A DNA stretch of 64,000 nt. Source: Undaria pinnatifida. Lineage: Eukaryota; Sar; Phaeophyceae; Laminariales; Alariaceae. Both the position numbers and the translations under genes were made by a program. Numbering within the stretch: the first letter of the stretch is position 1; each line of letters begins with the position of its first letter. The stretch is from NCBI GenBank assembly GCA_012845835.1, contig JABAKD010000026.1, forward strand, positions 13,484,379 through 13,548,378, in the 5' to 3' direction. The notes under the pieces were generated by a model. The model searched no databases and was not told where the DNA came from. It was given only the letters and a program-made list of their open reading frames with translations. Shown here in pieces: positions 21,343-31,768 of this stretch.

Positions 21343-21940
21343 ATGCAACACAAACGCAGGCGCACGTGCTGCTGCAGACCCGAAGAGCTGTACGCAGCGC
21401 AGAGGCGCACCATGCCTTGTGCGGACGGTGAGCTGTGCCACCAACCAGACAAGACGCCGCAAGCCCCTCATGGCCACCTCTGTCATGGAGGATGTGGCGG
21501 GCGGCTCCACGGCAACTGCGGCAGCATGGTTGGCGACATCGAAACAAGGCGAATCTGCTGCTCGTGCGTCGCAAGAGCTGGCAAGCGCAAAGAGACTGGC
21601 AAGCGCAAAGAGATACCAGCTGAGGGTGCTGAGGGTGCTGGGGCGGGACCATCTCAACGCCCGACGAAGAAGAAAGGGGGGAATGTGAAGGCCTCGTGTG
21701 GTGCTCGTGCGCGGGTGGACATCAATGATAATGGGAAGCTTGACATCCTCACGCTGATCGATGCCAAGGTCTCCTACGCGCAGATCGCAGACCGCTTCAT
21801 TCAAGTGCTCTGTGCGGTTTCTTGCGACGGTGAAGTCTGACCGGAAGAAAATCGAGGCGGCGGCTGCTGCAGGTGCCGGCAGCCAGAAAACTGCACGCAA
21901 AGCAGAGGCTTGCTGCTGCTGTGAGCTCGATTTTTAAAAA
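21343..21940 (+). pseudogene. Pogo-like transposase N-terminus: Cys-rich finger plus psq HTH, truncated
   Basis: The 165-codon frame 21343-21840 begins with a Cys/His-rich segment (spacing such as CADGELCH ... CHGGCGGRLHGNCG ... CCSC) that could bind zinc, then a Lys/Gly linker, then KLDILTLIDAKVSYAQIADRF, close to the KLEIL-x-LLDEG-x-S-x-x-x-IA-x-x-F pattern of the CENP-B/psq helix-turn-helix used by pogo-family transposases to bind their TIRs. After about 21805 the homology moves to another frame (FLATVKSDRKKIEAAAAAG), so a frameshift splits the HTH. The protein then ends at ELDF; the DDE domain is missing. A direct 18-bp duplication (CTGGCAAGCGCAAAGAGA) lies near 21585-21620. Copy 2 has the same N-terminus but lacks the HTH centre. 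Confidence 0.65.
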
Positions 21941-22569
21941 AGCAAGCTCATGTTTTCCCCCGCCTTTTTACGTAGTGAAGGCGGCGGGTACGTGGTTGTT
22001 TTTTTTTTCCTTGCAGTCAGCTTCCTATGTGCCTTTCTCGTTTCTTTTGGTTTTTTTTCCCGGAACATCGCAGCGGGTGCGCCGGGCAGTCATAAGGGAG
22101 TTTGTCACGACGTTAGCAAGGGCGCGGGGTGCATGCTTGCTTGATTTTTTTTTGCAGTGACCTTTCTGCATGTTTTTCTCTCTTTTATTTCTTGTGTTTT
22201 TTTTTTCTTGCAACATAGCAGCCGGTGCGGCGCAGGGGTCAGATAAATTGGCACGACGGAGTGAGGTTGCGCCTGGCTGGTTGTGTGTGTGTTGGTTCTT
22301 GCTAAATCGAAGCAGGTGCGCCAGGGAGACATGAGAGTTTGATCATCACGTAATGATGGCAGGGGCAAGCAGTATGGTTGCTCGTGTTTTCGCAGTGGGC
22401 TTTATGTCGCATTATTTTAATGCACATAGTAAGTGTTTTTCTATCATGCAACATCGAGGGAAGGCAGGCAATGAGGACTGAGAGTTAGCTTCGTCCACTA
22501 TTAATCCACGATCTCGATCCATTTCGTACTCTGTTGGCCCCGCAAAGCGTGGACGCCACACTCACAACG

Positions 22570-22745
22570 TGAAGTCGAAGAGTGCCTCAATAGTGCAGAA
22601 CCTGCACTATTGAGGAATATTCAAAGCCCCAATAGTGCAGAACCTGCACTATCGAGGGCACCCTTTTCAGTAGTAGTGCAGGTGCCTGCTATAGTGCAGG
22701 TAAATTCTCACGACAGACCCCTGCACTATATAGGGCCCGCTACTG
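22570..22745. repeat. Right TIR and subterminal ATAGTGCAG array (copy 1)
   Basis: Seven motif copies in both directions, including two hairpins (near 22587-22613 and 22628-22656), ending GGGCCCGCTACTG at the TA. Confidence 0.8.
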
Positions 22746-23099
22746 TATTCAGCGGTTTATACGAGTGCTTACGATTTTTTTGGTTGACATAGCACTTCCT
22801 CGAGATAGGGTCAGTCGAATGATGCTATACTACAACTGGTATTATCATCTCTGCTGATCAATCTCAAATACCAAAATGCTGGAATTTTTTTGTCCGTCGC
22901 ATTTATTTAGCGGGATGAGCGATTTTTGATAATAGTGATGTTTGCTACTGCCGAGCATACGATAGCGCTCACCTACGATATCGTAGAATTTTCTGTCGTA
23001 TATGATAAGAGAGTATGAGTTGGCACTTTGGTTCATTTTCATTCGACCATTTTCCCTCAGTTTCAAGGGGTTAAAAATTAAATGGTTACTGCCGAAAGC

Positions 23100-24140
23100 A
23101 TTACTTTTGATCCTGGTGGTTGGAAAATATCACGGTATTGATTGGTGTATTAGCGGTCTGTAGTATTGATGGATGGTACCCGGTACGTGTTCGTGGTGGT
23201 TTTTTGTTTTTATTTTGGTTGGCCAGGAAAGTTCACAAACATTTTTTTTACACACAACTGAACTTTCAACCCTACTTGGTGTTACGATTGCATTAATATC
23301 ACTACCTGTGGTACTAGGTATGAGAATCGTAGTTTATTGAAAAAAAATAATGTGTGCAATATTGGATGATAGGATTGTGTTCACCCCCCCAATGCCGCAC
23401 AAGATCGAGTGATCAGGGGGAAAGGGTAAATAGAGAGGATAAAAAAACAAAAACAAAAAATAGATGGATATAAGGCTTGTACTATCCACAGGTGATCACA
23501 CGACATGCACGAACGAAGGCACAGCAGTAGTATACGAGCAAAACATTTGCTGTTTTTGAGAGCGTTTGACAAGGAAATTCAAGATTGTATCTTTGAGCTG
23601 GTGGGGTGGAAAGAGATATCGATCGTCCACGTACGTGACATAATATTTTCAGCTCGGGTATTTACCGCGGGACATTACCATCGCCTACGAGTCTTGCGAC
23701 GAACTCCTGATGATACGAATTGGAGGTCGAGCTCGCGGGATGCTAGATTTCTTCGAACAGGTAGTGTAGGTAGGTGTGATGAATGCTGGCTTCCGTAGTT
23801 GTAAAAGCACATGTATGTCCTAATAAAAGTGTCCTGTAATACCAACTCGTGTTGAGAGCTTGGTATATGGACTAAAAATTCAGAGCCGAAGTGGTTGGGG
23901 CAAAATGTGGCTTGACTCCGGAGTTTGGGAGTTTGACGCTGGATTGGGGGAGAAAAACTTTTATAATGTTTTAGCTCATTTTTTGGGTCATGTAATAACA
24001 GTTGAAGGCAATGCCCTTACACTTTGTTTGGGTTTGAGGATTCTACTTTTGAGTTCGCATTAATCTAGTATGGAATGAGGATTACGACAGCCAGTTGTCA
24101 CGAGCAGGAGGGACGTAAGATTCACTATGTGCTGTAGGAT
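23100..24140. other. Unique sequence with one dispersed-repeat segment
   Basis: 23590-23800 is the inverted partner of 15630-15835. The 97-codon ORF 23505-23798 overlaps it and is unrecognised; the other copy does not keep the frame. The rest shows nothing supported. Confidence 0.45.
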
Positions 24141-24147
24141 TCACTAC

Positions 24148-24232
24148 GTGCACAATTTCATGTCCGAGAATCGAACTCGGGTCTGCGTTGATACTAATAG
24201 TTACACTATTTTTGTTTTTGCCTGGGCCATGT
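24148..24232 (-). tRNA. tRNA-like sequence, probable pseudo-tRNA or SINE head
   Basis: On the minus strand a perfect T-arm (CCGAG, loop TTCGATT, CTCGG) is preceded by an AATA/TATT stem whose seven-base loop GTGTAAC would present GTA (Tyr) as anticodon. The D-arm lacks GG and the acceptor pairs only partly, with a long variable part. Most likely a decayed tRNA or tRNA-derived repeat, not a working gene. Confidence 0.3.
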
Positions 24233-24256
24233 TGAAAACGGGAAAATTATATCTTT

Positions 24257-24461
24257 TGGTCTCCTCTTGACGAAAATATGCGTGTTCATTAATATCATGG
24301 TGTTCCCCCGCCCCGCGGGGGAGGGTGGGGGGGTAGGAAACTGACGGCTCACCCTCGTCCGGTTTTCCTTGCCCCCCTCTCCCTCCCCCGCTCCCTCGCC
24401 CGGCTATTGTACGCGGCTGAGCTGCCCCCCTTCCCGACAGATAACCTCAACAACCAGAAGC
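24257..24461. repeat. Direct repeat D1, copy 1 (about 205 bp)
   Basis: Matches 24904-25111 with only a handful of differences (shared: TCTCCTCTTGACGAAAATAT, CGGTTTTCCTTGCCCCCCTC, CCCGACAGATAACCTCAACA). Spacing 645 bp. Confidence 0.92.
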
Positions 24462-24589
24462 CCCCCCCCCCCGAAGGCACGCACACACCGGAAGATGAAG
24501 GAATTAATCCCTGCCCTTCCTTCCTTCCCTCCTCTCGCCCCCCTCCCCCTTCCTGCGCTTTAGCCCTCCTGCTTGTGAAGCATTCGGGT

Positions 24590-24905
24590 GGGAGGGTGGG
24601 AGATTGCGATTGGTGTCTCCCCGTGCCACCTCTCTACCCCTATGCTCCTGCCGATGTGTTCTCCCTACTGCTACTGCTGCTGCTGTTGCTGCTGCGTGGG
24701 CGCTACTCCCTTCTTCCTCTACCGGTTGTTGTGTCCGATACTCGCTGCTGGTGTGCTGCTGGTGTGCTACGTTGTTGCTGCTGAGGTCCTCCTATTTTCC
24801 GCTATTCCTTCCCCTGGAACCACCCCCCCCCCCTATGCTACCCGGTTCTCCGATATTTCCTCTTCGTTCCGCCAAACATCAGACTGTTCCGACATTCTTA
24901 CATTT
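24590..24905. repeat. Dispersed repeat D2, copy 1, with CTG-rich core
   Basis: Matches 31250-31565 almost base for base (GATTGCG(A/G)TTGGTGTCTCCC, then a CTGCTACTGCTGCTGCTGTTGCTGCTG core, CCGGTTCTCCGATATTTCC). ORFs reading Cys/Leu runs here are composition artefacts. Confidence 0.92.
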
Positions 24906-25111
24906 TGGTCTCCTCTTGACGAAAATATGCGTGTTCATTAATATCATGGTGTTCCGCCGCCCCGCGGGGGAGGGTGGGGGGGGTGGAAACTGACGGCTCA
25001 CCCTCGTCCGGTTTTCCTTGCCCCCCTCTCCCTCCCCCGCTCCCTCTCCCGGCTATTGTACGCGGCTGACCTGCCCCCCTTCCCGACAGATAACCTCAAC
25101 AACCAGAAGCC
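24904..25111. repeat. Direct repeat D1, copy 2
   Basis: Second copy of the 205-bp repeat at 24257; the sequence after it diverges at once and leads into the recombinase pseudogene. Confidence 0.92.
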
Positions 25112-25184
25112 CATTCGGAAGCCGCGTTCTACGCCCGCGCCTACGCTATTCTACCCTCGCCCCCGCCCCCCCCCCCCCCATCAT

Positions 25185-26718
25185 GTCCCTTGCCCCGGCT
25201 ATCTGCCCGGCGCTCCTGACCTCCCTACCGATATCTTTGACACCCAAAGGGGGTCTTCCATATTCGATCTCACGTACCCCATGAATGCCTGCGCCGCCAA
25301 CCTTCCTTTTATCTTGATCACCCACGGCTGTGTTCCCATCTCCGCCAGCCTTGTCGCTCCCTCTATCCTTCGGGAGTGCAGGGCGAATTCCTCTGGAACC
25401 AGCTCTCCCACTGCCCCCTTCCCTTGCTTCTTCCATTTCCTCCACACTCTCCCTAGCCCGCTCCTTAAGCAAATCGTCGCTTGCCCTTTCGTCCATACCT
25501 TCCATCTTCCCCCGCTACTGTATGTCATCAGCGGGGCGTCCCCCCCCCCCCGGAACCGTCCTCCCGTATTAGCCTACTAGCTCCGCCATCAGGTCCACTA
25601 CGTTCCCTTCCACCCCCCCTCGACCCCCCTCAGATCCTTTAGTTCTCACGGCTACCGCGCTTTGTCTCCCCTGGTCTCCCTTCCCCCCCTTGAGACAGAC
25701 CCCCACCGTATCCGCGGCTTCCTTCCCTCCCGGTCCCAGCTGCACCCCTTTCTCGAAGAAAGCCACATCCCCCCGACTCAAGCAGTAAACCTCATGCACC
25801 TTTCCTCTTCCTCCGCGAATAGTTCCGAGGCCTTCAGCAGCAGCTGATACGTCAGTGCCAGCCCAATCCACACTATCCTCCCCCCTACCCCCCACGCGCC
25901 GATACTCTCCTCCAACACCCTGATCATCTCCCACGTCAGCGGCCTCCTTACCCGTGCCTGGTTCCTCGCCTCCGCATGCGCCTTCCTGATTTCTTTCTTT
26001 ACTGCCTGAATCCTGAAGTGCTGCAGCGGCAGAGACAGCCCCCCCACTGCTCGTGATAAAGTTAACCGCCACTCCTTTGCATTCTCCTCCTACACCCCTC
26101 CCGCCCGCTCCGCTTGCCCCCGCCGGTTGCCCTCTTCGCCGCCCTCCCTCTCCCAGCCCTCCCTCGCACCCCCCCATCCATAGATGGGGGCGCCACGTCC
26201 AGCCACGCCCGCGTTGCTTTGAACTCCGGTACTGGTAGAGGCCCGGCCTCTTCCGCCGTCGGCCACGTTTTCACCCTCCGCTTCATCATCAGCGCTTGCG
26301 TCCCCACCTCTTCCCCCAACTCCGCTAGGTCCATCTTGAACCGCGTCACGAACCGCCCCCCCCTCTCCCCCCTTTCTCTCGCCCATTCATATGCAGCTTG
26401 CTCAGCTGCAGAAGCCACCGCACCCTTTCCAACGCCCACCCCACCTTCCCCAAGCCCACTCCTATATTTATCCACATCTCTCCCCCCACACCAGCCACGA
26501 CCCCCAACCGTCGATCTCCTTTCATCTGCGTCTTCCCCCTGTCTTCCCCAGGCGCTCCATAGCGCCCCTCCACAGTAGCGCCCCTCCACAGTAGGGGCAC
26601 CTCCCGTTCTGCCTTGTGCAGCTCGTGCGCGGTTCCGTTGCTGCGCTCTTTCCCTCCTCTCTCCCAAATGGCTCCCTTTCCACGCCTCACCTCTTCGGCC
26701 CCGTTGCCACAGGCTCAC
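25185..26718 (-). pseudogene. Tyrosine recombinase (Crypton/DIRS type), frameshifted
   Basis: Minus-strand frames in order: 26718-26062, 26047-25778, 25800-25569 and 25528-25199. The first has a helical N-terminal segment (AYEWARERGERGGRFVTRF, EEVGTQALMMKRRVKTW). The second has RRPLTWEMIRVLEESI and LALTYQLLLKASELFA, where LLLRASE with the first catalytic Arg is usual; here it is Lys. The third continues CLSRGDVAFFEKGVQLG and KGDQGRQSAVAVRTKG. The fourth has ELVPEEFALHSRRIEGATRL, giving the H-x-x-R motif, and 31 residues past the His, AFMGYVRSNMED with the likely nucleophilic Tyr. The order R/K, H-x-x-R, Y defines the fold. Such enzymes move Cryptons and DIRS/Ngaro elements by strand exchange. 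No RT neighbour is seen, favouring a Crypton-like origin. Three frame changes and the Lys make it inactive. Confidence 0.78.
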
Positions 26719-26719
26719 C

Positions 26720-29700
26720 TTCCATGATCGTGTGCGGTCCCGTTGCCGCTCACTCCCCCCCTTTCCCTTTGCGCGGCCCCTTTCTCTTTGCGCGACCCCT
26801 TTCTCCGCCTTTTCCCCGTCCTGGCCGTTCTCTGTCGTCGCCCCTCAGCCCCCTTTTCTTTGCCTCGTCGTTCCCCGTTCTGTGTGGCCCCTCTGCCGCG
26901 TTCTCCCCTCGTCTGGTCGTGTACGTCCCAGTTTCCGCACCCCCCCCCTCGTCCCCTTCTTGCGCGGTTCGTTGTCACATCTCCCCCTGCCGTGTCGTGT
27001 GCGGCCCCGTTGCCGCGTCCCCGCCCCCCCCTGGTCGTGTACGGCCACACTGCCGCACACCTCTTCCCCCTCCTTGCGCGGCCCCTTGCCGCGTCCCCCC
27101 CCCCCCGACCAGGTCGTGTACGGCCCCGCTGCCGCCGCCCCCTTCCTAGTTTATGCGGCCCCGTTTCGGCGTTCCTTCCCCCGCTTGGTCGTGTACGGCC
27201 CGATGCCGCACCCCCCCCCACCCCCTTTGTTTGCGCGGCCCCTTTTGCCGTCCCCCCCCCCGCCTGGTCGTGCATGACCCCGTTGTCGCACGCCTCTCCC
27301 CCCTTCTTGCGCGGCCCCATTGCCGCATCCCACCCCCGACAAGCTCGTGTACGGCCCCGTTGCCGCGCACCTCCCCCACTTCTTGCGCGTCTCCGTTGCC
27401 ACGCCCGTTGACCAGGTCATGAACGGCCCCGTTGCCGCATATATCCCCCCCTTTCTTGCGCGGCCCCGTTGTCACGTGCTACCCCCGACAAGGTCGTGTA
27501 TGGCCCCGCTGCCGCACACCTCTCCCTCCTTTTTACGCGGCCCTGTTGCTGCGTCCCCTCCCTGACCAGGTCGTGCGCCCCCCCCCCCGGCAAAGTCGTG
27601 AACGACCCCGTTGCCCCCCCCTCCCACCTCCCCCCCCCTGTTTGCGCGGTCCCCTTTCCGCGCCCCCCCCCAAGCCTGGTTGTGTACAGCCCCGTTACCG
27701 CACCCCCACCCCCCCTTTTTTTGTGCGGCCTCCTTGCCGCATTATCTTCCGTACCTGCTCGTGTACGACCCCGTTGTTGCACCCCCCTTCCCCCCCACGA
27801 TGCCACGTTCAAGCCCCCGGGCGGCTAATTCGTATACGACCCTGTTGCAGCCCCTACCCCCCCCCCCCCGGCCTCCCCCTTCTTTGCGCGGCCCCGTTGC
27901 CGCGTCCCCCCCCCCCCATCCTGGTGAAGTACGGCCACGCTGCCGCACATCCTTTCACCCATTCTTGCGCGGCCCCGCTGCCGCGTCCCAACCCCGACCA
28001 GGTCGTGTACAGTCCCGTTGCCGCCCCTTCCCCCCCCCCCCTAGGTTACGCGGCCCCGTTTCCGCGTTCCTTCCCCCGCTTTGTCGTGTACGGCCCGTTG
28101 CTCACCCCCCCCCCCCTCCTTTTGCTCGGCCCCGTTGCCGTGTCCCCACCCCACCTGTTCGTGCGTGACCCCGTTGTCGCACGCCTTCCCCTTTCTTGCA
28201 CGGCCCCGTTGCCGCATCCCACCCCGGACAAGGTCGTGTACGGCCCCGTTGCCGCACACCCCCCCTTCCTTGCACGGCCCCGTAGCCGCGCCCCCCGACC
28301 AGGTCGTGAACGGCCCCGTTGCCGCATCCCAACCCGGACAAGGTCGTGTACGGCCCCGTTGCCGCACACCCCGCCTTTCTTGCACGGCCCCGTTGCCGCA
28401 TCCTACCCCCGACAAGGTCGTGTACAGCCCCGTTGTCGCGCACCCCCCCTTTCTTGCGCGGCCCCGTGGCCGCGCCCCCTGACCAGGTCGTGAACGGCCC
28501 CGTTGCCGCATCCCACCCTGGACAAGGTCGTGTACGGCCCCGTTGCCGCAAACCCCCCCTTTCTTGCACGGCCCCGTAGCCGCGCCCCCCGACCAGGTCG
28601 TGAACGGCCCCGTTGCCGCATCCCACCCCGGACAAGGTCGTGTACGGCCCCGTTGCCGCACACCCCTCCTTCCTTGCACGGCACCGTTGCCGCATCCCAC
28701 CCCCGACAAGGTCGTGTACGGCCCCGTTGCCGCACACCCCCCCTTTCTTGCGCGGCCCCGTGGCCGCGCCCCCCCGACCAGGTCGTGAACGGCCCGTTGC
28801 CGCATCCCACCCCGGACAAGGTCGTGTACGGCCCCGTTGCCGCACACCCCCCCTTTCTTGCACGGCACCGTTGCCGCATCCCAACCCCGACAAGGTCGTG
28901 TACGGCCCCGTTGCCGCACACCCTCCCTTTCTTGCGCGGCCCCGTGGCCGCGCCCCCCGACCAGGTCGTGAACGGCCCCGTTGCCGCCCACCCCCCCCCC
29001 CTTTTTTCTCCCGCGCGGCCCCGTTGCCGCGTTCCCCTCCCCCTTGGTCGTGTACGGCCCCATCGCCGCCCATTCCCACCCCCTTTCATTTCGCGGCCCC
29101 GTTGCCGCGTTCCCCCCGGCCTGAACGTGCGCGACCCCATTGTCGCGCACCCCCCGTTTGTTTAAGCCCGCGGCCCCACCGCCGTCGCTCTGCGTGGCCC
29201 CGTTGCCACGTCCCCTCCCGGACTGATCGTCGTGTGCAGCCCCGTTGCTGCACACGCACACCCCCTTTATTTGCGCGGCCCCGTTGCCGCGCTTCACCCA
29301 GGCCGGGTCGTGTACGGTCCCGTTACCGCACACCACCCCCCACACGTTTTGCGTGGCACCTTTGCCTCGCACCCCCATTTGCTAAAACCCGCGGCCTGGC
29401 CGCCGTCGCCCTGCGCGGCCCCGTCGCCACGTTCGTTCCCTACCTGATTGTGTGCGGCCCCGTTGCCGCACACACACACCCGTTTTCTTTGCGCGGCCCC
29501 GTTGCCGTGCTCCCCCCCGGCCGGGTCGTGTACGGTCTCGTTGCAGTACACCCCCCCCCCCCCCTTTTCACGGCCCTTTCTCCGCGCACCCCCCCGTTTA
29601 TTAAAGCTCGCGGCCTGGCCGCCGTCGCTCCCCCCTTTTCCTAGTTCGGTACTTCTTATTCGCGGCCTTCCCGCCCCGATACCCCTAGCTTCTCCTTCCT

Positions 29701-30065
29701 GTTCCTGTCCGGTTCTTTCCCCGTACCCTCCTTCCCCCCTTCCTCTCGCGCGCCCTATCCCCCGTGTTCCTTCATCCCCTTCCGTCACCTACTGTCTTTC
29801 CCTTTCCTTTCCGTATTTTCCTTCCTGTTCCTGTTCCCCTCTGGTTTTCCCCTCTGTTGTTCCCCTAAAGTTCTTCGCGCGCTTTACGTCAATATGTGGT
29901 TGCTCTGCGCGGCTCCGTCGCCGCGTTCTTTCCCGACCTGGTTGTGTGCGGCCCCGTTGCCGCACACCCCCCCCTCTTTCCTTTTCGCGGCCCCGCTGCC
30001 CCGTCCCCCCCCGGCCGGGTCGTGAACTCTATCCTGCTTGCCCCGTCCTTCCTAGATTCATTGCC
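26720..30065. repeat. GC-rich higher-order minisatellite array, about 3.3 kb
   Basis: Built on the core GGCCCCGTTGCCGC repeated dozens of times with spacers such as GGTCGTGTACGG and runs of C. In 28210-28990 the marker ACAAGGTCGTG recurs with spacings of about 110, 72, 110, 110, 74, 110 and 74 bp, so two unit types (74 and 110 bp, the longer with an extra GACCAGGTCGTGAACGG segment) alternate into a roughly 184-bp higher-order unit. The edges are more diverged. ORFs of up to 445 codons on the minus strand and 353 on the plus strand run through it because GC-rich repeats lack stops; unit lengths are not multiples of three and I do not regard them as genes. Confidence 0.92.
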
Positions 30066-31190
30066 TCAACTCGCCACCCCTTCCCCCCCCCGCGCCGTTG
30101 ATCTCCTGTTTTGAAAATGTCTACTTGTACGCATGTATATATTCGTCCCCCCCCCCCAGCGACCCCCCTCCTCCCCGCCCGTTGCCACCCGCCTCATCCG
30201 TTCCGTAGCAGTCACACTTTACACCGCTATTAATAGTCTGAACAGTATATAAAGTGGTATCGTAATCTCTGAGTAATAGCAATTAGGGTTAGTAGTAGAG
30301 TGCAGTATAGCAGCATCAGCAGCAGTAGTAGTGTAGTAGTACTACTAGTACTGGTAGTAGTAGTCGTATTAGTATTAGCGGTAGTAGTGATAGTAGCATT
30401 CTAGTAGTATTAACACTGCAAGGCCAGAATATTAACAGTACTATGCTTAGGCTGTAGACTAGTGCCGTTAGTGGTTAGTACGCGTAGCGGCTGTGGTGAT
30501 ATCGTGGAGCTCGTTCCGGTGACGGTAAATGTCACCGCGTCACTGCTGCGGTAAATATTAAATACAATCTCCTGGCTTTCCATGTTATATGATTACGTTC
30601 CAATATTTGTTTCCGTGGTGTTTTCCGTCCTATACCGCACCCTACTGGTTTGATATACCAGAGTAGTGCACGGTCTAAAATAATACAAAGATCTCGACTA
30701 GCTATTAATAGCAGCCAATCCAACACACAAGCCTGCGGATAAATATCAAATTGCCGAGGGTCCCTCCCCGGCCTCTGTCTCATACGAACTCCCCCTAATC
30801 GGATTTTTTTTTGGCTCCTTTTACGTTTTGGGTTTTCTCTAGTGGCTTTTGATGTAATGCATGGCTTCAGGGAACAGATCGCTGCGCTACCCATACACTC
30901 GGGACTCGCCTAACTGTTTGTTCTCAGTATGCGTCATGGTGTCGCAAATATGTCCTTACTCTTGAATCTCTGCGTTAACCTGCTCGTTCGGCATCCCTAT
31001 ACGACCACGCTTGTACAACATTCCTTCTTATTTCTTCTCTTCTCATCCACAGCAGTCCATACAACACGCGCTCACCACGATGTGTGCTTTTCTTGAGTAG
31101 CTTGTGATCGATGACACTACTACTGTTTTACCTGCTGTATCCCTGTTCTCCTATGCTCCTGTCGTACGACCTTCCTTCTAATCTGCTGAC
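30066..31190. other. Unique sequence with TAG/GTA microsatellite
   Basis: 30290-30415 is an interrupted (GTA)n microsatellite. A 120-codon minus ORF (30894-30532) has no recognised motif. Otherwise nothing supported. Confidence 0.45.
30290..30415. repeat. Interrupted GTA/TAG trinucleotide repeat
   Basis: Many AGTAGTAGT and TAGTACTAC blocks over about 125 bp, imperfect. Confidence 0.85.
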
Positions 31191-31249
31191 CCTCCTGTGT
31201 TGCTGCTGCTGCTTCCATTGAAGCTGCATCATCTGTCGCACTCTCCTGC

Positions 31250-31565
31250 CCAGAAATGTAGATTGCGGTTGGTGTCTCCCCGTGCCACCTCTCTACCCCT
31301 ATGCTCCTGCCGATGTGTTCTCCCTACTGCTACTGCTGCTGCTGTTGCTGCTGCGTGGGCGCTACTCCCTTCTTCCTCTACCTGTTGTTGTGTCCGATGC
31401 TCGCTGCTGGTGTGCTGCTGGTGTGCTACGTTGTTGCTGCTGAGGTCCTCCTATTTTCCGCTATTCCTTCCCCTGGAACCACCCCCCCCCCCCTATGCTA
31501 CCCGGTTCTCCGATATTTCCTCTTCGTTCCGCCAAACTCCAGACTGTTCCGACATTCTTGCATCT
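31250..31565. repeat. Dispersed repeat D2, copy 2
   Basis: Near-identical to 24590-24905, including the CTG-rich core and the C run before CTATGCTACCCGG. Confidence 0.92.
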
Positions 31566-31768
31566 TTATGTTACCACTAGGATTTTGCTAGATCGATGGT
31601 TTGGAAACAAATTAATTTGGGGGAACAAGTATCGGTTGTTTTCGAGTAATAATGGCCGACGAAATTTGATACCTGGTATTTTATACAAGGTTCCCCTTCG
31701 GAAGGTGGACACGTGCCTCCCGGGGGCGACGCAAGTCGAATGACTACAACTAACTGATGATGAAGTAT

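Larger units (their letters stand above)
21105..22745 (+). mobile_element. Pogo/Tigger-like DNA transposon, 1641 bp, TA target duplication
   Basis: Ends are inverted: CAGTAGTGGGCCC at the left and GGGCCCGCTACTG at the right, flanked by TA on both sides (21103-21104 and 22746-22747). CAGT-starting termini with TA duplication are typical of the pogo/Tigger branch of Tc1/mariner. Both subterminal regions carry about seven ATAGTGCAG-like 9-mers in both orientations, several paired into hairpins. The interior has a Cys-rich N-terminal ORF and a psq-type helix-turn-helix, but no DDE catalytic domain, so the copy is non-autonomous. The related locus at 43.18 kb is the empty site with a single TA. 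Confidence 0.88.
19700..23090 (+). repeat. Dispersed repeat R2, interrupted by two insertions
   Basis: Segments 19720-20055, 20990-21104 and 22746-23080 match, in order and inverted, 43640-43331, 43270-43183 and 43184-42900. The copy here therefore holds two extra pieces: about 935 bp (20056-20990) and a 1641-bp pogo-like transposon (21105-22745). Shared landmarks are GAGCCAGCCATGCGTCTACC, GACGTCATTCG(C/T)CGGCCTCACG, TCAGTCGAATG and ACATAGCACTT. Confidence 0.8.

Noticed and set aside
24148-24232. Functional tRNA-Tyr gene (minus strand)
   Set aside because: T-arm and anticodon loop are good, but D-arm is missing its GG and half of the acceptor pairs fail; reported only as tRNA-like.
24590-24905. 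Cys/Leu-rich membrane protein ORFs (YCYCCCCCC type)
   Set aside because: Frame shifts of a CTG/CTA-rich repeat that occurs identically at 31.3 kb; no coding conservation.
28041-29378. A 445-codon minus-strand ORF and several plus-strand ORFs of 200-350 codons
   Set aside because: They read through a GC-rich minisatellite with unit lengths not divisible by three; all frames give Gly/Arg or Pro/Ala/Arg repeats. Stop-free by composition only.
26720-30065. Possible CRISPR array because of short repeats with spacers
   Set aside because: Core repeats are 14 bp, irregularly spaced, spacers are themselves repetitive, and the context is eukaryotic with no cas genes.
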